From: Bacillus sp. CH30_1T
Lineage (GTDB): Bacteria > Bacillota > Bacilli > Bacillales > Bacillaceae_B
NCBI RefSeq assembly: GCF_008364765.1
Contig: NZ_VTUY01000009.1
Location: 62,001-126,000, forward strand
Length of the DNA stretch: 64,000 nt
Direction: 5' to 3'
Part shown: positions 8,497-18,119 of the stretch, piece after piece
How the letters are laid out: each line of letters begins with the position of its first letter
Numbering within the stretch: position 1 is the stretch's first letter
Notes under the pieces: model-generated
Seen by the model: the letters and a program-made list of their open reading frames with translations, nothing else
Database searches by the model: none
Told to the model about the DNA's origin: nothing
Position numbers and translations under genes: made by a program

Positions 8497-10068
8497 TTGA
8501 AAGAAAAGAAGAAGTATTTCAGGGGGATCGCAGGATTATTGATCGTGATGGTCATGCTCATCACCCAGGCGTGTTCGACAAGTAATGTAGAAAGTGAAAC
8601 CGCAAGCAAACAAGGCGGTGAATCAGAAGGCGGGGTACTGAAGGTCGTCCGATTATCCGATGCAACCAATTTGGATCCTCACTTCATCACAGATATTCCG
8701 TCCGCCAATGTCCTTTATCAAAAAGTGTACGAGAGCCTTGTGACGTTTGATAAAGAAATGAACATAGTTCCGTCACTGGCGAAAAGCTGGGAGCAGCCGG
8801 ACGATACAACATGGGAATTCACATTAAATGAGGGAATCACGTTCCATGACGGATCTGAATTAAACGCAGAGGCAGTCAAAATAACGTTCGAACGCCTACT
8901 GGATCCAAACACAGGATCTCCTCAAAAGGATAAGCTCGGAATGATCAAAGAAATAAACATACTGGATGAATATAAAGTGCAATTCAAGCTGGATGCTCCA
9001 TATGCACCTCTATTATCGATTCTTGCAAGTAACGAAGGAAGCATCATGAGTCCGAAAGCTTTGAAAGAAAATCCTGATAGTCTTGCTAAGCATCCGGTCG
9101 GTACCGGGCCGTTTGCCTTCAAATCCTGGAAGTCAGGTCAGTCCATCACCCTTGGGAAAAATGAAGAGTATTGGGGTGAACAGCCGAATATTGATGGAAT
9201 CGAGTTTCAGGTTGTACCAGAGGACGCGACACGATTAGCGATGATTGAAACGGGTGAAGCCCATGTCAGTGATCAAGTGCCTGTGACTGAAATCGAACGC
9301 ATCGAAAGCTCTGACACATTGAATCTGTATCGAACAGAAGGGTTAGCCGTCGAGTATGTCGGATTCAATACACAAAAAGAGCCCTTCGATAATGTAAAGG
9401 TAAGACAGGCCATTTCCATGGCAATTGAAAGAGAAGCAATCATTAAAGGTGTCTATAACGGAGTGGGGACGTTAGCAAATGCTGCCATGAGTCCACAAGT
9501 ATTCGGTCATAGTGAAAACGTGAAGCCGTATGAGTATGACCCGAATTCTGCCAAGGAGCTTTTGAGAGAAGCAGGATTTGAAAAAGGTCTCGAATTAACA
9601 TTGATTACGAGTGACCGTAAAGAACGGATCAATATGGCAGAAGTCATTCAGTCCCAGCTGAAGGGAATCGGGATCAAAGTCAATATTCAAGTGCTTGAAT
9701 ATGGTGCGTATATTGAAGCCGTAGATACAGGAGAACAAGATATGTTCATCGGAGGATGGGGGAATGCAACCGGTGACGGAGACTACAATCAATACAACTT
9801 GTTCCACTCTGCTTCACACGGTTCACCAGGAAACCATTTCTATTACACCAATGAAAAAGTCGATGAACTCATCGAGCAGGCAAGAAAAGAAGTAGACCCG
9901 GAAGTCAGAAAGACATTATATGAAGAAGCGATGACCATTGAAATGGAAGAAGCGGTATACATTCCAATTCGAAACTACGAGCATTTAGCAGTGTACAACA
10001 ATGAAGTGAAGGATTTCTGGTTGAGTGCCGCCAACTACTTAATGGTGAATGGAGCAACGATCGAATAG
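8497..10068 (+). CDS. Family 5 substrate-binding lipoprotein of the ABC importer
   Basis: This 523-residue solute-binding protein of the peptide/nickel family has a charged start (KEKKKYF), a hydrophobic segment, and lipobox ITQAC, so the mature protein is lipid-anchored at the cell surface. The family signature LAKSWEQPDDTTWEFTLNEG lies near residues 93-112. I take TTG 8497 as the start because AGGGAG lies 10 bases upstream. GTG 8488 is an alternative, and the longer frame back to 8410 adds sequence that does not fit a signal peptide. The deaminases downstream suggest the ligand may be a nitrogen compound rather than a peptide. Confidence 0.9.
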   Translation: MKEKKKYFRGIAGLLIVMVMLITQACSTSNVESETASKQGGESEGGVLKVVRLSDATNLDPHFITDIPSANVLYQKVYESLVTFDKEMNIVPSLAKSWEQPDDTTWEFTLNEGITFHDGSELNAEAVKITFERLLDPNTGSPQKDKLGMIKEINILDEYKVQFKLDAPYAPLLSILASNEGSIMSPKALKENPDSLAKHPVGTGPFAFKSWKSGQSITLGKNEEYWGEQPNIDGIEFQVVPEDATRLAMIETGEAHVSDQVPVTEIERIESSDTLNLYRTEGLAVEYVGFNTQKEPFDNVKVRQAISMAIEREAIIKGVYNGVGTLANAAMSPQVFGHSENVKPYEYDPNSAKELLREAGFEKGLELTLITSDRKERINMAEVIQSQLKGIGIKVNIQVLEYGAYIEAVDTGEQDMFIGGWGNATGDGDYNQYNLFHSASHGSPGNHFYYTNEKVDELIEQARKEVDPEVRKTLYEEAMTIEMEEAVYIPIRNYEHLAVYNNEVKDFWLSAANYLMVNGATIE

Positions 10069-10135
10069 GGATGGTGCGGATGGTGAAGAGCCCCATCCGT
10101 AATCTTGTAAACACTAAATCTTGGAGGTTGATTCT

Positions 10136-11380
10136 ATGAAAACGATTTGGATGAAAAATGTAAGAATGGAAACCGGTTTTGAGAAAGAGAATGAAGTCGT
10201 GACAGGAACCCTTACTGAATATGCCCACGTCAAAATAGAAAATGGAAAGATTACGGCCATCTCGAATGACGAGTCAGTGATTGAAGCTGGGACAGCCGTG
10301 ATGGATGCAAAAGGGAAGCTGATCCTGCCTTCCTTCCGTGAAATGCACATCCATATAGATAAAACTTACTACAACGGTCCATGGAAGGCGTGCCGTCCGA
10401 TCACAAAAGGTATTTTTACAAGAATAGAAGAAGAACAGGAGCTGCTCCCAAAGCAGTTGCCATACGCTCAGGAGAGGGCGGAAAAGATGATCGAGCTGTT
10501 GCTTCAAAATGGTCATACCCACATTCGGACTCATTGCAACATCGAACCGACTTCCGGTTTAAAGCACCTGGAAGTCACCGTTAAAGCATTAGAGAAGTAT
10601 AAACATCACCTCACTTATGACATTGTGGCGTTTCCTCAGCATGGGCTCCTGCGCAGCAACTCTGTGGAACTGATGCGGGAAGCCATGAAAAATGGTGCGA
10701 CCCTTGTCGGCGGAGTCGATCCGGCGACAGTGGACCGTCATATCGATCAATCGCTCTATACGACGTTTGACATTGCCACCGAGCATAATGCCGGTGTCGA
10801 CATTCACCTTCATGACCCGGACACTCTTGGTGCTTTCACCTTTGAACGTCTTGCAGATTTTACAAAAGAGGCGAACTTGAAGGGGCGTGTCACGATCAGT
10901 CATGCCATTGCACTTGGAGACCTTGATGGACAATCTCTTACAGATATGATGGCCATCCTGAAAGATCAAGAGATTGATATTACCACGACGATCCCGATTA
11001 ACCGTCCAACAATTCCGGTTCCGACTCTGGATCGGTATGGTTTACAGGTATCCGTCGGCCATGACAGTTTAACTGATCACTGGTCACCTTTTGGAACCGG
11101 GGATACGATCGAGAAGCTGAATATCCTTGCTGAACGATTCCGACTGATCGATGAGTACTCCATCAACCGTACATGGAAATATGCTTCCGGTGGAATCACG
11201 CCGTTGGATGATGCAGGGAAACAGGTTTGGCCTCAAGTCGGGGACGCAGCAGACTTTGTCCTGGTAGAAGCAAGCTGCTCAGCGGAAGCAGTGGCAAGAA
11301 GAGCAAAAATTGATTCTGTTTATAAAAACGGGGAAAAAGTGACGCTGCCTCAATCTGAATCCGTACTGATCAATAAATAA
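10136..11380 (+). CDS. Cytosine-deaminase-like amidohydrolase, first of a tandem pair
   Basis: This 414-residue metal-dependent hydrolase is of the CodA / N-isopropylammelide hydrolase branch. Motifs run in order: HIHIDKTY (metal ligands), RTHCNIEP, FPQHGLL, IHLHDPD, SHAIALG and VGHDSLTDHWSPFGTG (final Asp). The start is ATG 10136, with GGAGG 8 bases upstream. The HLHD segment has Asp where I expect the CodA catalytic Glu, so the substrate may not be cytosine. It is clearly paralogous to the next gene, 18 bases downstream, and lies in the operon of the binding lipoprotein. Confidence 0.88.
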   Translation: MKTIWMKNVRMETGFEKENEVVTGTLTEYAHVKIENGKITAISNDESVIEAGTAVMDAKGKLILPSFREMHIHIDKTYYNGPWKACRPITKGIFTRIEEEQELLPKQLPYAQERAEKMIELLLQNGHTHIRTHCNIEPTSGLKHLEVTVKALEKYKHHLTYDIVAFPQHGLLRSNSVELMREAMKNGATLVGGVDPATVDRHIDQSLYTTFDIATEHNAGVDIHLHDPDTLGAFTFERLADFTKEANLKGRVTISHAIALGDLDGQSLTDMMAILKDQEIDITTTIPINRPTIPVPTLDRYGLQVSVGHDSLTDHWSPFGTGDTIEKLNILAERFRLIDEYSINRTWKYASGGITPLDDAGKQVWPQVGDAADFVLVEASCSAEAVARRAKIDSVYKNGEKVTLPQSESVLINK

Positions 11381-11398
11381 TAGAAGGGAGACATTTCG

Positions 11399-12634
11399 AT
11401 GATCTGGCTGAAAAATGTGAAGCTTGAAGTAGGGAATATGGAAAATGAAGGAATGACGGAAACGAAAACAGAGCTTTTTCATCTCGGGGTCAAGGAAGGG
11501 AAAATCGTTCAACAGCTGCCTCATACACAGTCCATACCCGAGACTGCTGATGTAGTCTATGATGTGAAAGGTCACTTGGCCATTCCAACTTTTAAAGAAA
11601 TGCATAACCATTTGGACAAAACGTATCTAACCCTTGGATGGAAAGCAACGAAGCCTGTTAATAATCTGAAAGAACGACTGCAATTTGAAGCAGAGGAACT
11701 GACAGAACTCGCACCAACGACGAAACAAAGAGCAATACGGATGATCGACGAAATCCTTTCAAACGGTTCAACTCATATTCGCACTCACGTAAACATTGAT
11801 CCATACATTGGATTGAAGAACCTCGAGGGTGTCATCGAGGCATTGGACGAGTATAAACATGCAGTCACTGCAGATATCATTGCCTTCCCTCAGCATGGGT
11901 TATTAAGAGATTCCGTGCCGACATTGATGAGGGAAGCGATGCGAAATGGAGCTACCATGGTAGGAGGCCTCGATCCTGCAGGAATCGATCGCTCAATTGA
12001 AAAGTCACTCTATGAAACGATGAATATCGCAACGGAGTTTAATGCGGATGTAGACATCCATCTACACGATAGCGGGCATGTGGGAACCTACTCGATCGAA
12101 AAGTGGATCGATCTGGTGGAAGAGTCGAATTGGCAGAAACGGACAGCCATCAGCCATGCCTTCTGTATCGGTGAGGTGCCTGAAATGAAACAAAATGAAT
12201 TGGCAGAGCGTTTGAGGGAAAATGGCGTTTCGATCATGTCGACCATCCCTTTGACAAAATCTCTTCCGCCAATACAGCTCCTGGATGATCATGGCGTGGA
12301 GGTACATCTTGGGTGTGATGGATTCTACGACTCCTGGAGTCCACTGGGTCACGGTGACGTGTTAGAGAAAGTGTATAAATACGGACAGGTGACAAGAAGA
12401 AGCGATGAAGTATCCTTAAGAGACAGCCTGAAGTGGATAACTGGAGGAACAACAGCATTGACGAAGACAGGTGAATACAAGTGGCCGAAAGTGGAAGATG
12501 ATGCAAGCTTTATCTTCGTTGACGCCGCTTCGTCAGCAGAGGTCGTTGCCAGAAGACCGAAACGACTGGCCGTGATGAACAAAGGAAAAGTGGTTTATGG
12601 GTCTCTCTGGAGTACCCATGAGCTGGTGAAATGA
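11399..12634 (+). CDS. Cytosine-deaminase-like amidohydrolase, second of a tandem pair
   Basis: This 411-residue paralogue of the preceding gene keeps the same motif order: MHNHLDKTY, RTHVNIDP, FPQHGLL, IHLHDSG, SHAFCIG and LGCDGFYDSWSPLGHGD. In the first motif HxH is HNH. Near the end the gene above has VGHDS where this one has LGCDG, so His becomes Cys beside the metal-binding Asp. The pair could be two steps of one pathway, a heteromer, or enzymes for two related substrates. It has an ATG start with AGAAGGGAG before it, and its stop overlaps the start of the EamA gene. Confidence 0.88.
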   Translation: MIWLKNVKLEVGNMENEGMTETKTELFHLGVKEGKIVQQLPHTQSIPETADVVYDVKGHLAIPTFKEMHNHLDKTYLTLGWKATKPVNNLKERLQFEAEELTELAPTTKQRAIRMIDEILSNGSTHIRTHVNIDPYIGLKNLEGVIEALDEYKHAVTADIIAFPQHGLLRDSVPTLMREAMRNGATMVGGLDPAGIDRSIEKSLYETMNIATEFNADVDIHLHDSGHVGTYSIEKWIDLVEESNWQKRTAISHAFCIGEVPEMKQNELAERLRENGVSIMSTIPLTKSLPPIQLLDDHGVEVHLGCDGFYDSWSPLGHGDVLEKVYKYGQVTRRSDEVSLRDSLKWITGGTTALTKTGEYKWPKVEDDASFIFVDAASSAEVVARRPKRLAVMNKGKVVYGSLWSTHELVK

Positions 12635-13566
12635 CAGAAAAGCTAAATGGAAAGCCCGTGTATCTCTACATGGGCCTCCTTTTTTGTGTGATATGCTGGG
12701 GAAGCAATTTTATATTCGGTGCGATATTAGTGCAATATTTCAAGCCGATGGAAATCGCTTTTTTAAGGCTTATTTTTATAACTTTGTTCCTGCTTATGGT
12801 GTTCTTCAAGCCAATTAAACAATTTCGTACGTTGAAATCAATGATCGTCCCACTGCTCTTCATCGGTTTTATTGGCGTAACCTTGAATCACTGGAGCTTC
12901 TATGCCAGCTTGACCACGGCATCACCCGTAACGGCTGCCTTGATCCTGGCTACAGCCCCCATTTGTACATCCCTTATCAATTCGGTTGTATTTAAGGAAC
13001 GCAAAAGCCCGTTTTTCTGGATGTGGAGCCTCCTCAGCTTTTTCGGTGTGCTTCTGGTCATCATGAAGAAAGGCTCCATCGTGATCGGTATGGGAGAAGG
13101 ATATATCTTTCTCACGATGCTTACATTTTCCGTCTTCATGGTCCTTGTGGAACGATATGCAAGGCATCTTTCTTCTATTCTATTGACCTTTTATTCGACC
13201 ATGGTGGGGTTGATCCTGATGAGCGTATTTTTGCCATTCTCAGATGTCTCCGTTTTGAAGGCCGTACCGTTCAACATTTGGGTGCTGCTATTTTTTACAG
13301 CGATCATCATGCATGGAATATGCCCGCTTATTTGGAATCATTGTATATCAAGGGTTGGATCGACCAATACGTCACTCCTATTGAACATTGAACCATTTGT
13401 GGCAATGGTGGTGGGATATATTGTGTTGAAGGAGTCGGTAAGCGGGATGCAAATGATCGGGGCAATGATTATCTTATTGAGCGTCACAATGGCTCTCCAT
13501 TCTAATCGAAGAACACAATGGGGGAAGGGGAGAGGAACCTTGTCACGACAAACACAAATACAATAG
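12631..13566 (+). CDS. EamA/DMT-family membrane transporter
   Basis: This 311-residue drug/metabolite transporter has ten predicted membrane segments in two EamA repeats. Family landmarks are WGSNFIFG near residue 20, and LNIEPFVAMVVGYIVLKE near residues 250-267. The start ATGA overlaps the stop of the second deaminase, so it is translationally coupled to it. It may export a deamination product or take up a related metabolite; the direction is not visible from the sequence. It is the last gene of the plus-strand operon. Confidence 0.9.
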   Translation: MTEKLNGKPVYLYMGLLFCVICWGSNFIFGAILVQYFKPMEIAFLRLIFITLFLLMVFFKPIKQFRTLKSMIVPLLFIGFIGVTLNHWSFYASLTTASPVTAALILATAPICTSLINSVVFKERKSPFFWMWSLLSFFGVLLVIMKKGSIVIGMGEGYIFLTMLTFSVFMVLVERYARHLSSILLTFYSTMVGLILMSVFLPFSDVSVLKAVPFNIWVLLFFTAIIMHGICPLIWNHCISRVGSTNTSLLLNIEPFVAMVVGYIVLKESVSGMQMIGAMIILLSVTMALHSNRRTQWGKGRGTLSRQTQIQ

Positions 13567-13579
13567 GATGATTCTTATC

Positions 13580-13605
13580 GGACGAGGGGGGCAGTCGCCT
13601 CGTCC
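13580..13605 (+). terminator. Possible terminator after the deaminase/EamA operon
   Basis: GGACGAGG (13580-13587) pairs with CCTCGTCC (13598-13605), 14 bases after the stop. The T tract downstream is poor, so termination may be partial. Confidence 0.5.
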
Positions 13606-13766
13606 TCCAAATTTCTACAACTATTTCCCCGGAAATTGATAAAAAATCATAGAATTCTACAAACAGTGTCATACTGATCCATCTTCACCTTCAAAAGATA
13701 GTCAACATTAAACTTCTATAGGCACTAAAACTTCTGTAAAATGATACGTAAATCGAGGGGGAGATA

Positions 13767-15089
13767 ATGATGGAACTTACATACGGATTAAAACCTGCTT
13801 TACTTTCCGATCTAAAATCACTGAAAGAGACATTTTGGTCAAACTCATCACTAATATCCTACGGCCATTCTGCAACAAGCACTGTAGATGGAACTGATAT
13901 CTACGACGCAGAAAAGAGGCTTCTGCGATTTGCCCCATACATAAAACAAGCTTTTCCCGAAACAGGAGAGAAGAATGGAATCATTGAGTCACCAATCCAA
14001 AGGCTCTCGGTTATGCAGCAAGAACTGGAAAAGTATTATCAAACCACTATACTTGGAAAGTTACTAGTGAAATGTGACAATGAGCTGCCCATTGCCGGTT
14101 CCATTAAGGCAAGGGGAGGCATATACGAAGTACTGAAACTTGCAGAAACACTCTTGCTTGACCACGATATGATCCAATTGACGGATGACTATTCCTTGTT
14201 AGCCGATCGCTCGTTTAAGGAGTTCTTTTCACAATATTCCATTGCGGTAGGATCGACGGGAAACTTAGCCTTGAGTATAGGAACCATAGGTGCAACTCTT
14301 GGTTTCAATGTGACGGTTCATATGTCACGTGAAGCGAAAGAGTGGAAAAAGGCGCTTCTCAGAGAAAAAGGAGTAACGGTGATCGAGCATCAGAACGATT
14401 TTTCCTATGCCGTTGAAGAAGGAAGAAAGCAATGTGTGAAGGACTCGAATTGTTTTTTCATAGATGATGAAAATTCGAAGGATCTCTTCATGGGCTATGC
14501 AGTCGCTGCACTGCGATTGCGAAAGCAGTTTGAAGAAAAGGGGATTACGGTCGACAGGCATCATCCATTGATTGTATATTTGCCATGCGGCGTTGGAGGT
14601 GGGCCTGGAGGGGTGACTTACGGTTTGAAGCATGTATTTGGCGATCATGTTCATTGTTACTTTGCCGAACCAACCAATTCTCCATGTATGCTTCTTGGGC
14701 TATCGACTGGAAAACACGAAAATATTTCTGTCCAGAATATAGGATCAAGCAATCGAACAGAAGCCGATGGACTGGCTGTCGGGCGCCCTTCAGCATTAGC
14801 AGGGAGGATGGTGCAGAAACTGGTGAACGGCGTGTATACAGTGAATGATGAAAACTTATTTAAAATGCTGGCACTTTTACACAAATCAGAGTCCATTTCC
14901 TTGGAGCCTTCCGCACTTGCGGGGATGTTGGGTCCCACTTCCCCACAGATACAAAAGCATCTTGAATCACTTTCACTAACTAATAATCAGTTAAAACAAG
15001 CGACTCATCTAGTGTGGGCGACAGGCGGGAACTTAGTGCCTGCTTCGATTATGGAAAGGTATGTTGCTAAGGGGAAGGGTTTCCTATGA
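13767..15089 (+). CDS. dsdA: D-serine ammonia-lyase (D-serine dehydratase)
   Basis: This 440-residue, fold-type II PLP enzyme converts D-serine to pyruvate and ammonia. The motif CDNELPIAGSIKARGG carries the PLP lysine at residue 114. The phosphate-binding loop is VGSTGNLALSIG, and the glycine-rich PCGVGGGPGG lies near residues 272-281. Length matches the family (about 440). The start is ATG 13767 or the adjacent ATG 13770, after GAGGGGGAG. It is monocistronic, followed by two hairpins. No dsdC-like regulator is adjacent. Confidence 0.95.
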   Translation: MMELTYGLKPALLSDLKSLKETFWSNSSLISYGHSATSTVDGTDIYDAEKRLLRFAPYIKQAFPETGEKNGIIESPIQRLSVMQQELEKYYQTTILGKLLVKCDNELPIAGSIKARGGIYEVLKLAETLLLDHDMIQLTDDYSLLADRSFKEFFSQYSIAVGSTGNLALSIGTIGATLGFNVTVHMSREAKEWKKALLREKGVTVIEHQNDFSYAVEEGRKQCVKDSNCFFIDDENSKDLFMGYAVAALRLRKQFEEKGITVDRHHPLIVYLPCGVGGGPGGVTYGLKHVFGDHVHCYFAEPTNSPCMLLGLSTGKHENISVQNIGSSNRTEADGLAVGRPSALAGRMVQKLVNGVYTVNDENLFKMLALLHKSESISLEPSALAGMLGPTSPQIQKHLESLSLTNNQLKQATHLVWATGGNLVPASIMERYVAKGKGFL

Positions 15090-15092
15090 TGC

Positions 15093-15145
15093 AGAGGGAC
15101 GGACCTTGTACTTTCAAATGAAGGCATGAGGTCCGTCCCTCTTTT
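15093..15145. repeat. GGGACGGACCT palindrome, copy 1
   Basis: AGAGGGACGGACCT (15093-15106) pairs with AGGTCCGTCCCTCT (15129-15142), leaving a 22-base loop and a short T tail. It begins 3 bases after the dsdA stop and can act as a terminator. Confidence 0.85.
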
Positions 15146-15154
15146 CCTCACAAA

Positions 15155-15195
15155 AAAACTGCCAAACGATAATTAATTGTTTGGCAGTTTTCATA
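15155..15195 (+). terminator. Second, canonical terminator after dsdA
   Basis: AAAACTGCCAAAC (15155-15167) pairs with GTTTGGCAGTTTT (15179-15191). The stem is perfect and A/T-flanked, so it can work in both directions. The palindromic repeat just upstream is therefore an addition to an already terminated gene. Confidence 0.88.
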
Positions 15196-15342
15196 TTTAT
15201 GTTGATTAGAATTGATATTTATGATAAATTAGAACAGAAACGCTTAAATTGAGTAGATTAAAACATATTAACTCAATAATAATTATATAACATAATTTAC
15301 TCTTTCGTCAACCCTCAATTTTTTTGGAAAAGGAGTGCTTGG

Positions 15343-17670
15343 ATGAATCTTGAAATTCGGCAGGAGCAGAAACGTGTGGACCGTGTCATTGAGACAATTG
15401 TGGAGCAGATCGGACGTCTGGAGGATGAAACCGGACGACGCCAAGAGGAAGTGGTGGAGATCCGCAAACACTTCTGGGATGAGGTCAAGGTGAATACGGA
15501 TACGTTTGATGATTTTCTGGAAACCGTCCTCAGTTTGAGGCAACAGGCACAAGTGTTAACCGTCAGTCAAAGCACTCACAGACAGGCAGTCAAAAAGTTA
15601 TCCGCTCTACAGCGCATGAAGGGCAAGCCTTATTTCGGACGCATTGATTTTACCGAAGAGGGAGAATCGGCTCCGGATAAGGTCTATATCGGTATTGCCA
15701 CCTTGACGGATCAAAGTGGGGAGGATTTCCTGATTTATGATTGGCGCGCTCCGATTTCGAGCGTTTACTATGATTATCCACCTGGTCCCGCAGAATACAT
15801 CACACCAGGTGGCGTAATCGGAGGGAGGTTGGAGAAAAAATGGCAGTACCTCATCAGGGACGGCGTCATCGACTCCATGTTCGATACCAGCCTGACGATT
15901 GGGGATGAAATTTTGCAGGAGGTGCTTGGGAAGCGGACTGATACCCATATGCACAGCATCGTGGCGACTATCCAGCAGAAGCAGAATCAGATCATCAGGC
16001 ACGATCACGGCAGGCTCCTCATTGTTCAAGGTGCAGCGGGCAGCGGTAAAACATCGGCAGCCCTTCAGCGGATTGCGTACTTACTTTATAAATATCGAGG
16101 CAGTCTTAAAGCGGATCAAATTATTCTGTTCTCCCCGAACGCCATGTTCAACAGCTACGTATCGAACGTATTGCCTGAGCTTGGTGAAGAAAATATGGAG
16201 CAGGTGACTTTTCAGGAATATTTGGACCATCGTTTGAGTGAGGAGTTCGAATTGGAGGGACCATATAGTCAATTGGAATACGTCCTGACTGAAACGAATG
16301 CCCCATCGTACCGGACCAGGACGGCAAGTATTTCCTTCAAGGCATCGACGGATTTCTTTGACATCATTAAATTATACAGAACGTCCCTGGAGGAATCCGG
16401 GATGCGATTCAAAGGAATTAAGTTTCGGGGAAAGCCGGTCGTCACAGCAAATCAAATCATGGAACGCTTTTATACCAGTGATACGTCACTGCGTTTTCAT
16501 AACAGGCTGGAGAAATTGACCGAGTGGATCAATAAACAGATTGATGAAGCAGAGAAGAGTGAACGGAGCAAGCCTTGGGTCGAAGAAGAAATCGAACTGA
16601 TGAGCAATGAGGACTATCATAAAGCGCATCAGCACCTGCAGAAGAAAAATCCTTCGAATGATTATGAAATCGAGTATGAGGCGCTGGCACGATTGATTGT
16701 TCGCAGGAGATTCAAGAGACTGCGCAAAGCGATCGAGAGATTTCAATATGTGGACGTGAAAGGAATGTATCATCAGCTTTTTGCCGATCCGACGAACATC
16801 TCCACATTATGGAGTGGGGAGATCCCTGAAGAGTGGAAGGATATTTGCCGTTCGACAGTGAACATGCTCGAGGAAGGGGGATTGTCTTACGAGGATGCGA
16901 CCCCTATTTTATTGTTAAAAGAGCTGATTCTCGGCTTTCAGACCAATACGTCAATTAAGCATGTGCATATCGACGAAGCTCAGGACTACTCACCTTTTCA
17001 ATTCGAATTCATCAAGCGTCTGTTTCCTTCAGCCAAAATGACCGTGCTTGGCGACTTTAATCAGGCCATCTTTGCCCATGCACGTGAGCACGTGGATTTC
17101 AGCACACTGACTGGACTCTACGGACAGGATGAAACCAACGTAATCAACCTGAATCAGAGCTACCGGTCCACTAAGCCGATCATCGAGTTCACACGCCGGC
17201 TTGTGCCTGGTGGAGATAAGATATCCCCATTTGACCGGGACGGGGAAAAACCTGTGCTCACCAAGGTCTCTGATCATGATGAACTTCATGGGCGCATTGC
17301 AGCGAAAATAGAAGAATGGCGGGGCCGGGACTATCATTCCATAGCCGTCATATGTAAATCTGCGAGAGAAAGTGAAGCCGCATACGCCTCCTTAAGTGGT
17401 GTGGAAGGCATCAAGCTCATGAAAAGCGCCTCCCTTGAATACGAACAGGGTGTGATCGTCATCCCGGCTTACTTAGCAAAAGGAATCGAATTTGACGCCG
17501 TCATCCTTTATGACGCATCCGCCCACTCGTATGGTGACGAAAGCCTCAGCCGCTTATTCTACACAGCCTGCACAAGAGCCATGCATGAGCTGCAGCTATT
17601 CAGCATTGGCGATCCGAGTCCATTTTTTGAACATATAGAAGCAGACCTCTATAGTAGTGAACCGTCTTAA
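15343..17670 (+). CDS. helD: HelD, RNA polymerase recycling motor ATPase
   Basis: This 775-residue UvrD/Rep-like protein matches the length of B. subtilis HelD (about 774). It has an N-terminal coiled-coil (about 1-75, the arm that enters the secondary channel), Walker A GAAGSGKTSAA near residue 230, motif II HIDEAQDYSPFQ, a QSYRST motif, and a C-terminal motif VILYDAS...FYTACTRAMHEL. HelD binds RNA polymerase and uses ATP to release it from DNA or stalled complexes. The start is ATG 15343 with AAGGAG 7 bases upstream. It is monocistronic, with a palindromic terminator 14 bases after the stop. Confidence 0.94.
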   Translation: MNLEIRQEQKRVDRVIETIVEQIGRLEDETGRRQEEVVEIRKHFWDEVKVNTDTFDDFLETVLSLRQQAQVLTVSQSTHRQAVKKLSALQRMKGKPYFGRIDFTEEGESAPDKVYIGIATLTDQSGEDFLIYDWRAPISSVYYDYPPGPAEYITPGGVIGGRLEKKWQYLIRDGVIDSMFDTSLTIGDEILQEVLGKRTDTHMHSIVATIQQKQNQIIRHDHGRLLIVQGAAGSGKTSAALQRIAYLLYKYRGSLKADQIILFSPNAMFNSYVSNVLPELGEENMEQVTFQEYLDHRLSEEFELEGPYSQLEYVLTETNAPSYRTRTASISFKASTDFFDIIKLYRTSLEESGMRFKGIKFRGKPVVTANQIMERFYTSDTSLRFHNRLEKLTEWINKQIDEAEKSERSKPWVEEEIELMSNEDYHKAHQHLQKKNPSNDYEIEYEALARLIVRRRFKRLRKAIERFQYVDVKGMYHQLFADPTNISTLWSGEIPEEWKDICRSTVNMLEEGGLSYEDATPILLLKELILGFQTNTSIKHVHIDEAQDYSPFQFEFIKRLFPSAKMTVLGDFNQAIFAHAREHVDFSTLTGLYGQDETNVINLNQSYRSTKPIIEFTRRLVPGGDKISPFDRDGEKPVLTKVSDHDELHGRIAAKIEEWRGRDYHSIAVICKSARESEAAYASLSGVEGIKLMKSASLEYEQGVIVIPAYLAKGIEFDAVILYDASAHSYGDESLSRLFYTACTRAMHELQLFSIGDPSPFFEHIEADLYSSEPS

Positions 17671-17681
17671 ATTGTTAACAT

Positions 17682-17736
17682 AAAGGGACGGACCTTGTAC
17701 TTCAAATCAGAAGTACAAGGTCCGTCCCTCTTTTTT
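17682..17736. repeat. GGGACGGACCT palindrome, copy 2, terminator of helD
   Basis: The perfect 18-bp stem 17685-17702 / 17711-17728 has an 8-base loop and is followed by six T. This copy forms a strong rho-independent terminator. Its loop-proximal part (TTGTACTT) resembles copy 1 (TTGTACTTTCAAAT). Confidence 0.92.
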
Positions 17737-17877
17737 ATAAAACGTTTCATATTGCTCACCTGATCTCATTATTAAGCTGAAGTTTTTTTAAAAAAGTGAT
17801 TGAGTCAGGAGGAGTATTTTGAAATAATTGGAATAAAAGGAATTGTATAGTGTGTTTCTTAGTGAGGAGGAGTCTGA

Positions 17878-18060
17878 GTGAAAGAAAATATGAAACTGGC
17901 ATGGATTGCTTCCTGGTTTGCACTAGTTGGTCAACTGGCATTTTTCATCTGTGTGGCGCTGTTCACAGGGGATTGGCGCTATGTCATGTGGAGTTTTATG
18001 GTCAGTATGGCAGCTGGATTTCCAAGCATGATACGTACCTGGCTGGCGCAGAAAAAATAA
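17878..18060 (+). CDS. Small two-helix membrane protein, unknown function
   Basis: This is a 60-residue protein with two predicted membrane helices (about 5-26 and 35-50) and a basic C-terminus (IRTWLAQKK). The start is GTG 17878 with GAGGAGG 7 bases upstream, so it is likely translated; ATG 17890 is also possible. I do not recognise the family. It stands alone between helD and an 800-base low-density region. Confidence 0.6.
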   Translation: MKENMKLAWIASWFALVGQLAFFICVALFTGDWRYVMWSFMVSMAAGFPSMIRTWLAQKK

Positions 18061-18119
18061 ACGGTCAAAAAGCAAGTTCCGTCCGATAAATACGGCTTCT
18101 GTGTTATTTAGGATCAAAT

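Noticed and set aside
10589..10969. 126-codon minus-strand frame across the first deaminase gene
   Set aside because: It is an antisense shadow of the conserved coding frame, with no start signals.
13023..13391. 122-codon plus-strand frame inside the EamA gene
   Set aside because: It overlaps ten clear membrane helices in the correct frame; codon pattern supports the EamA frame.
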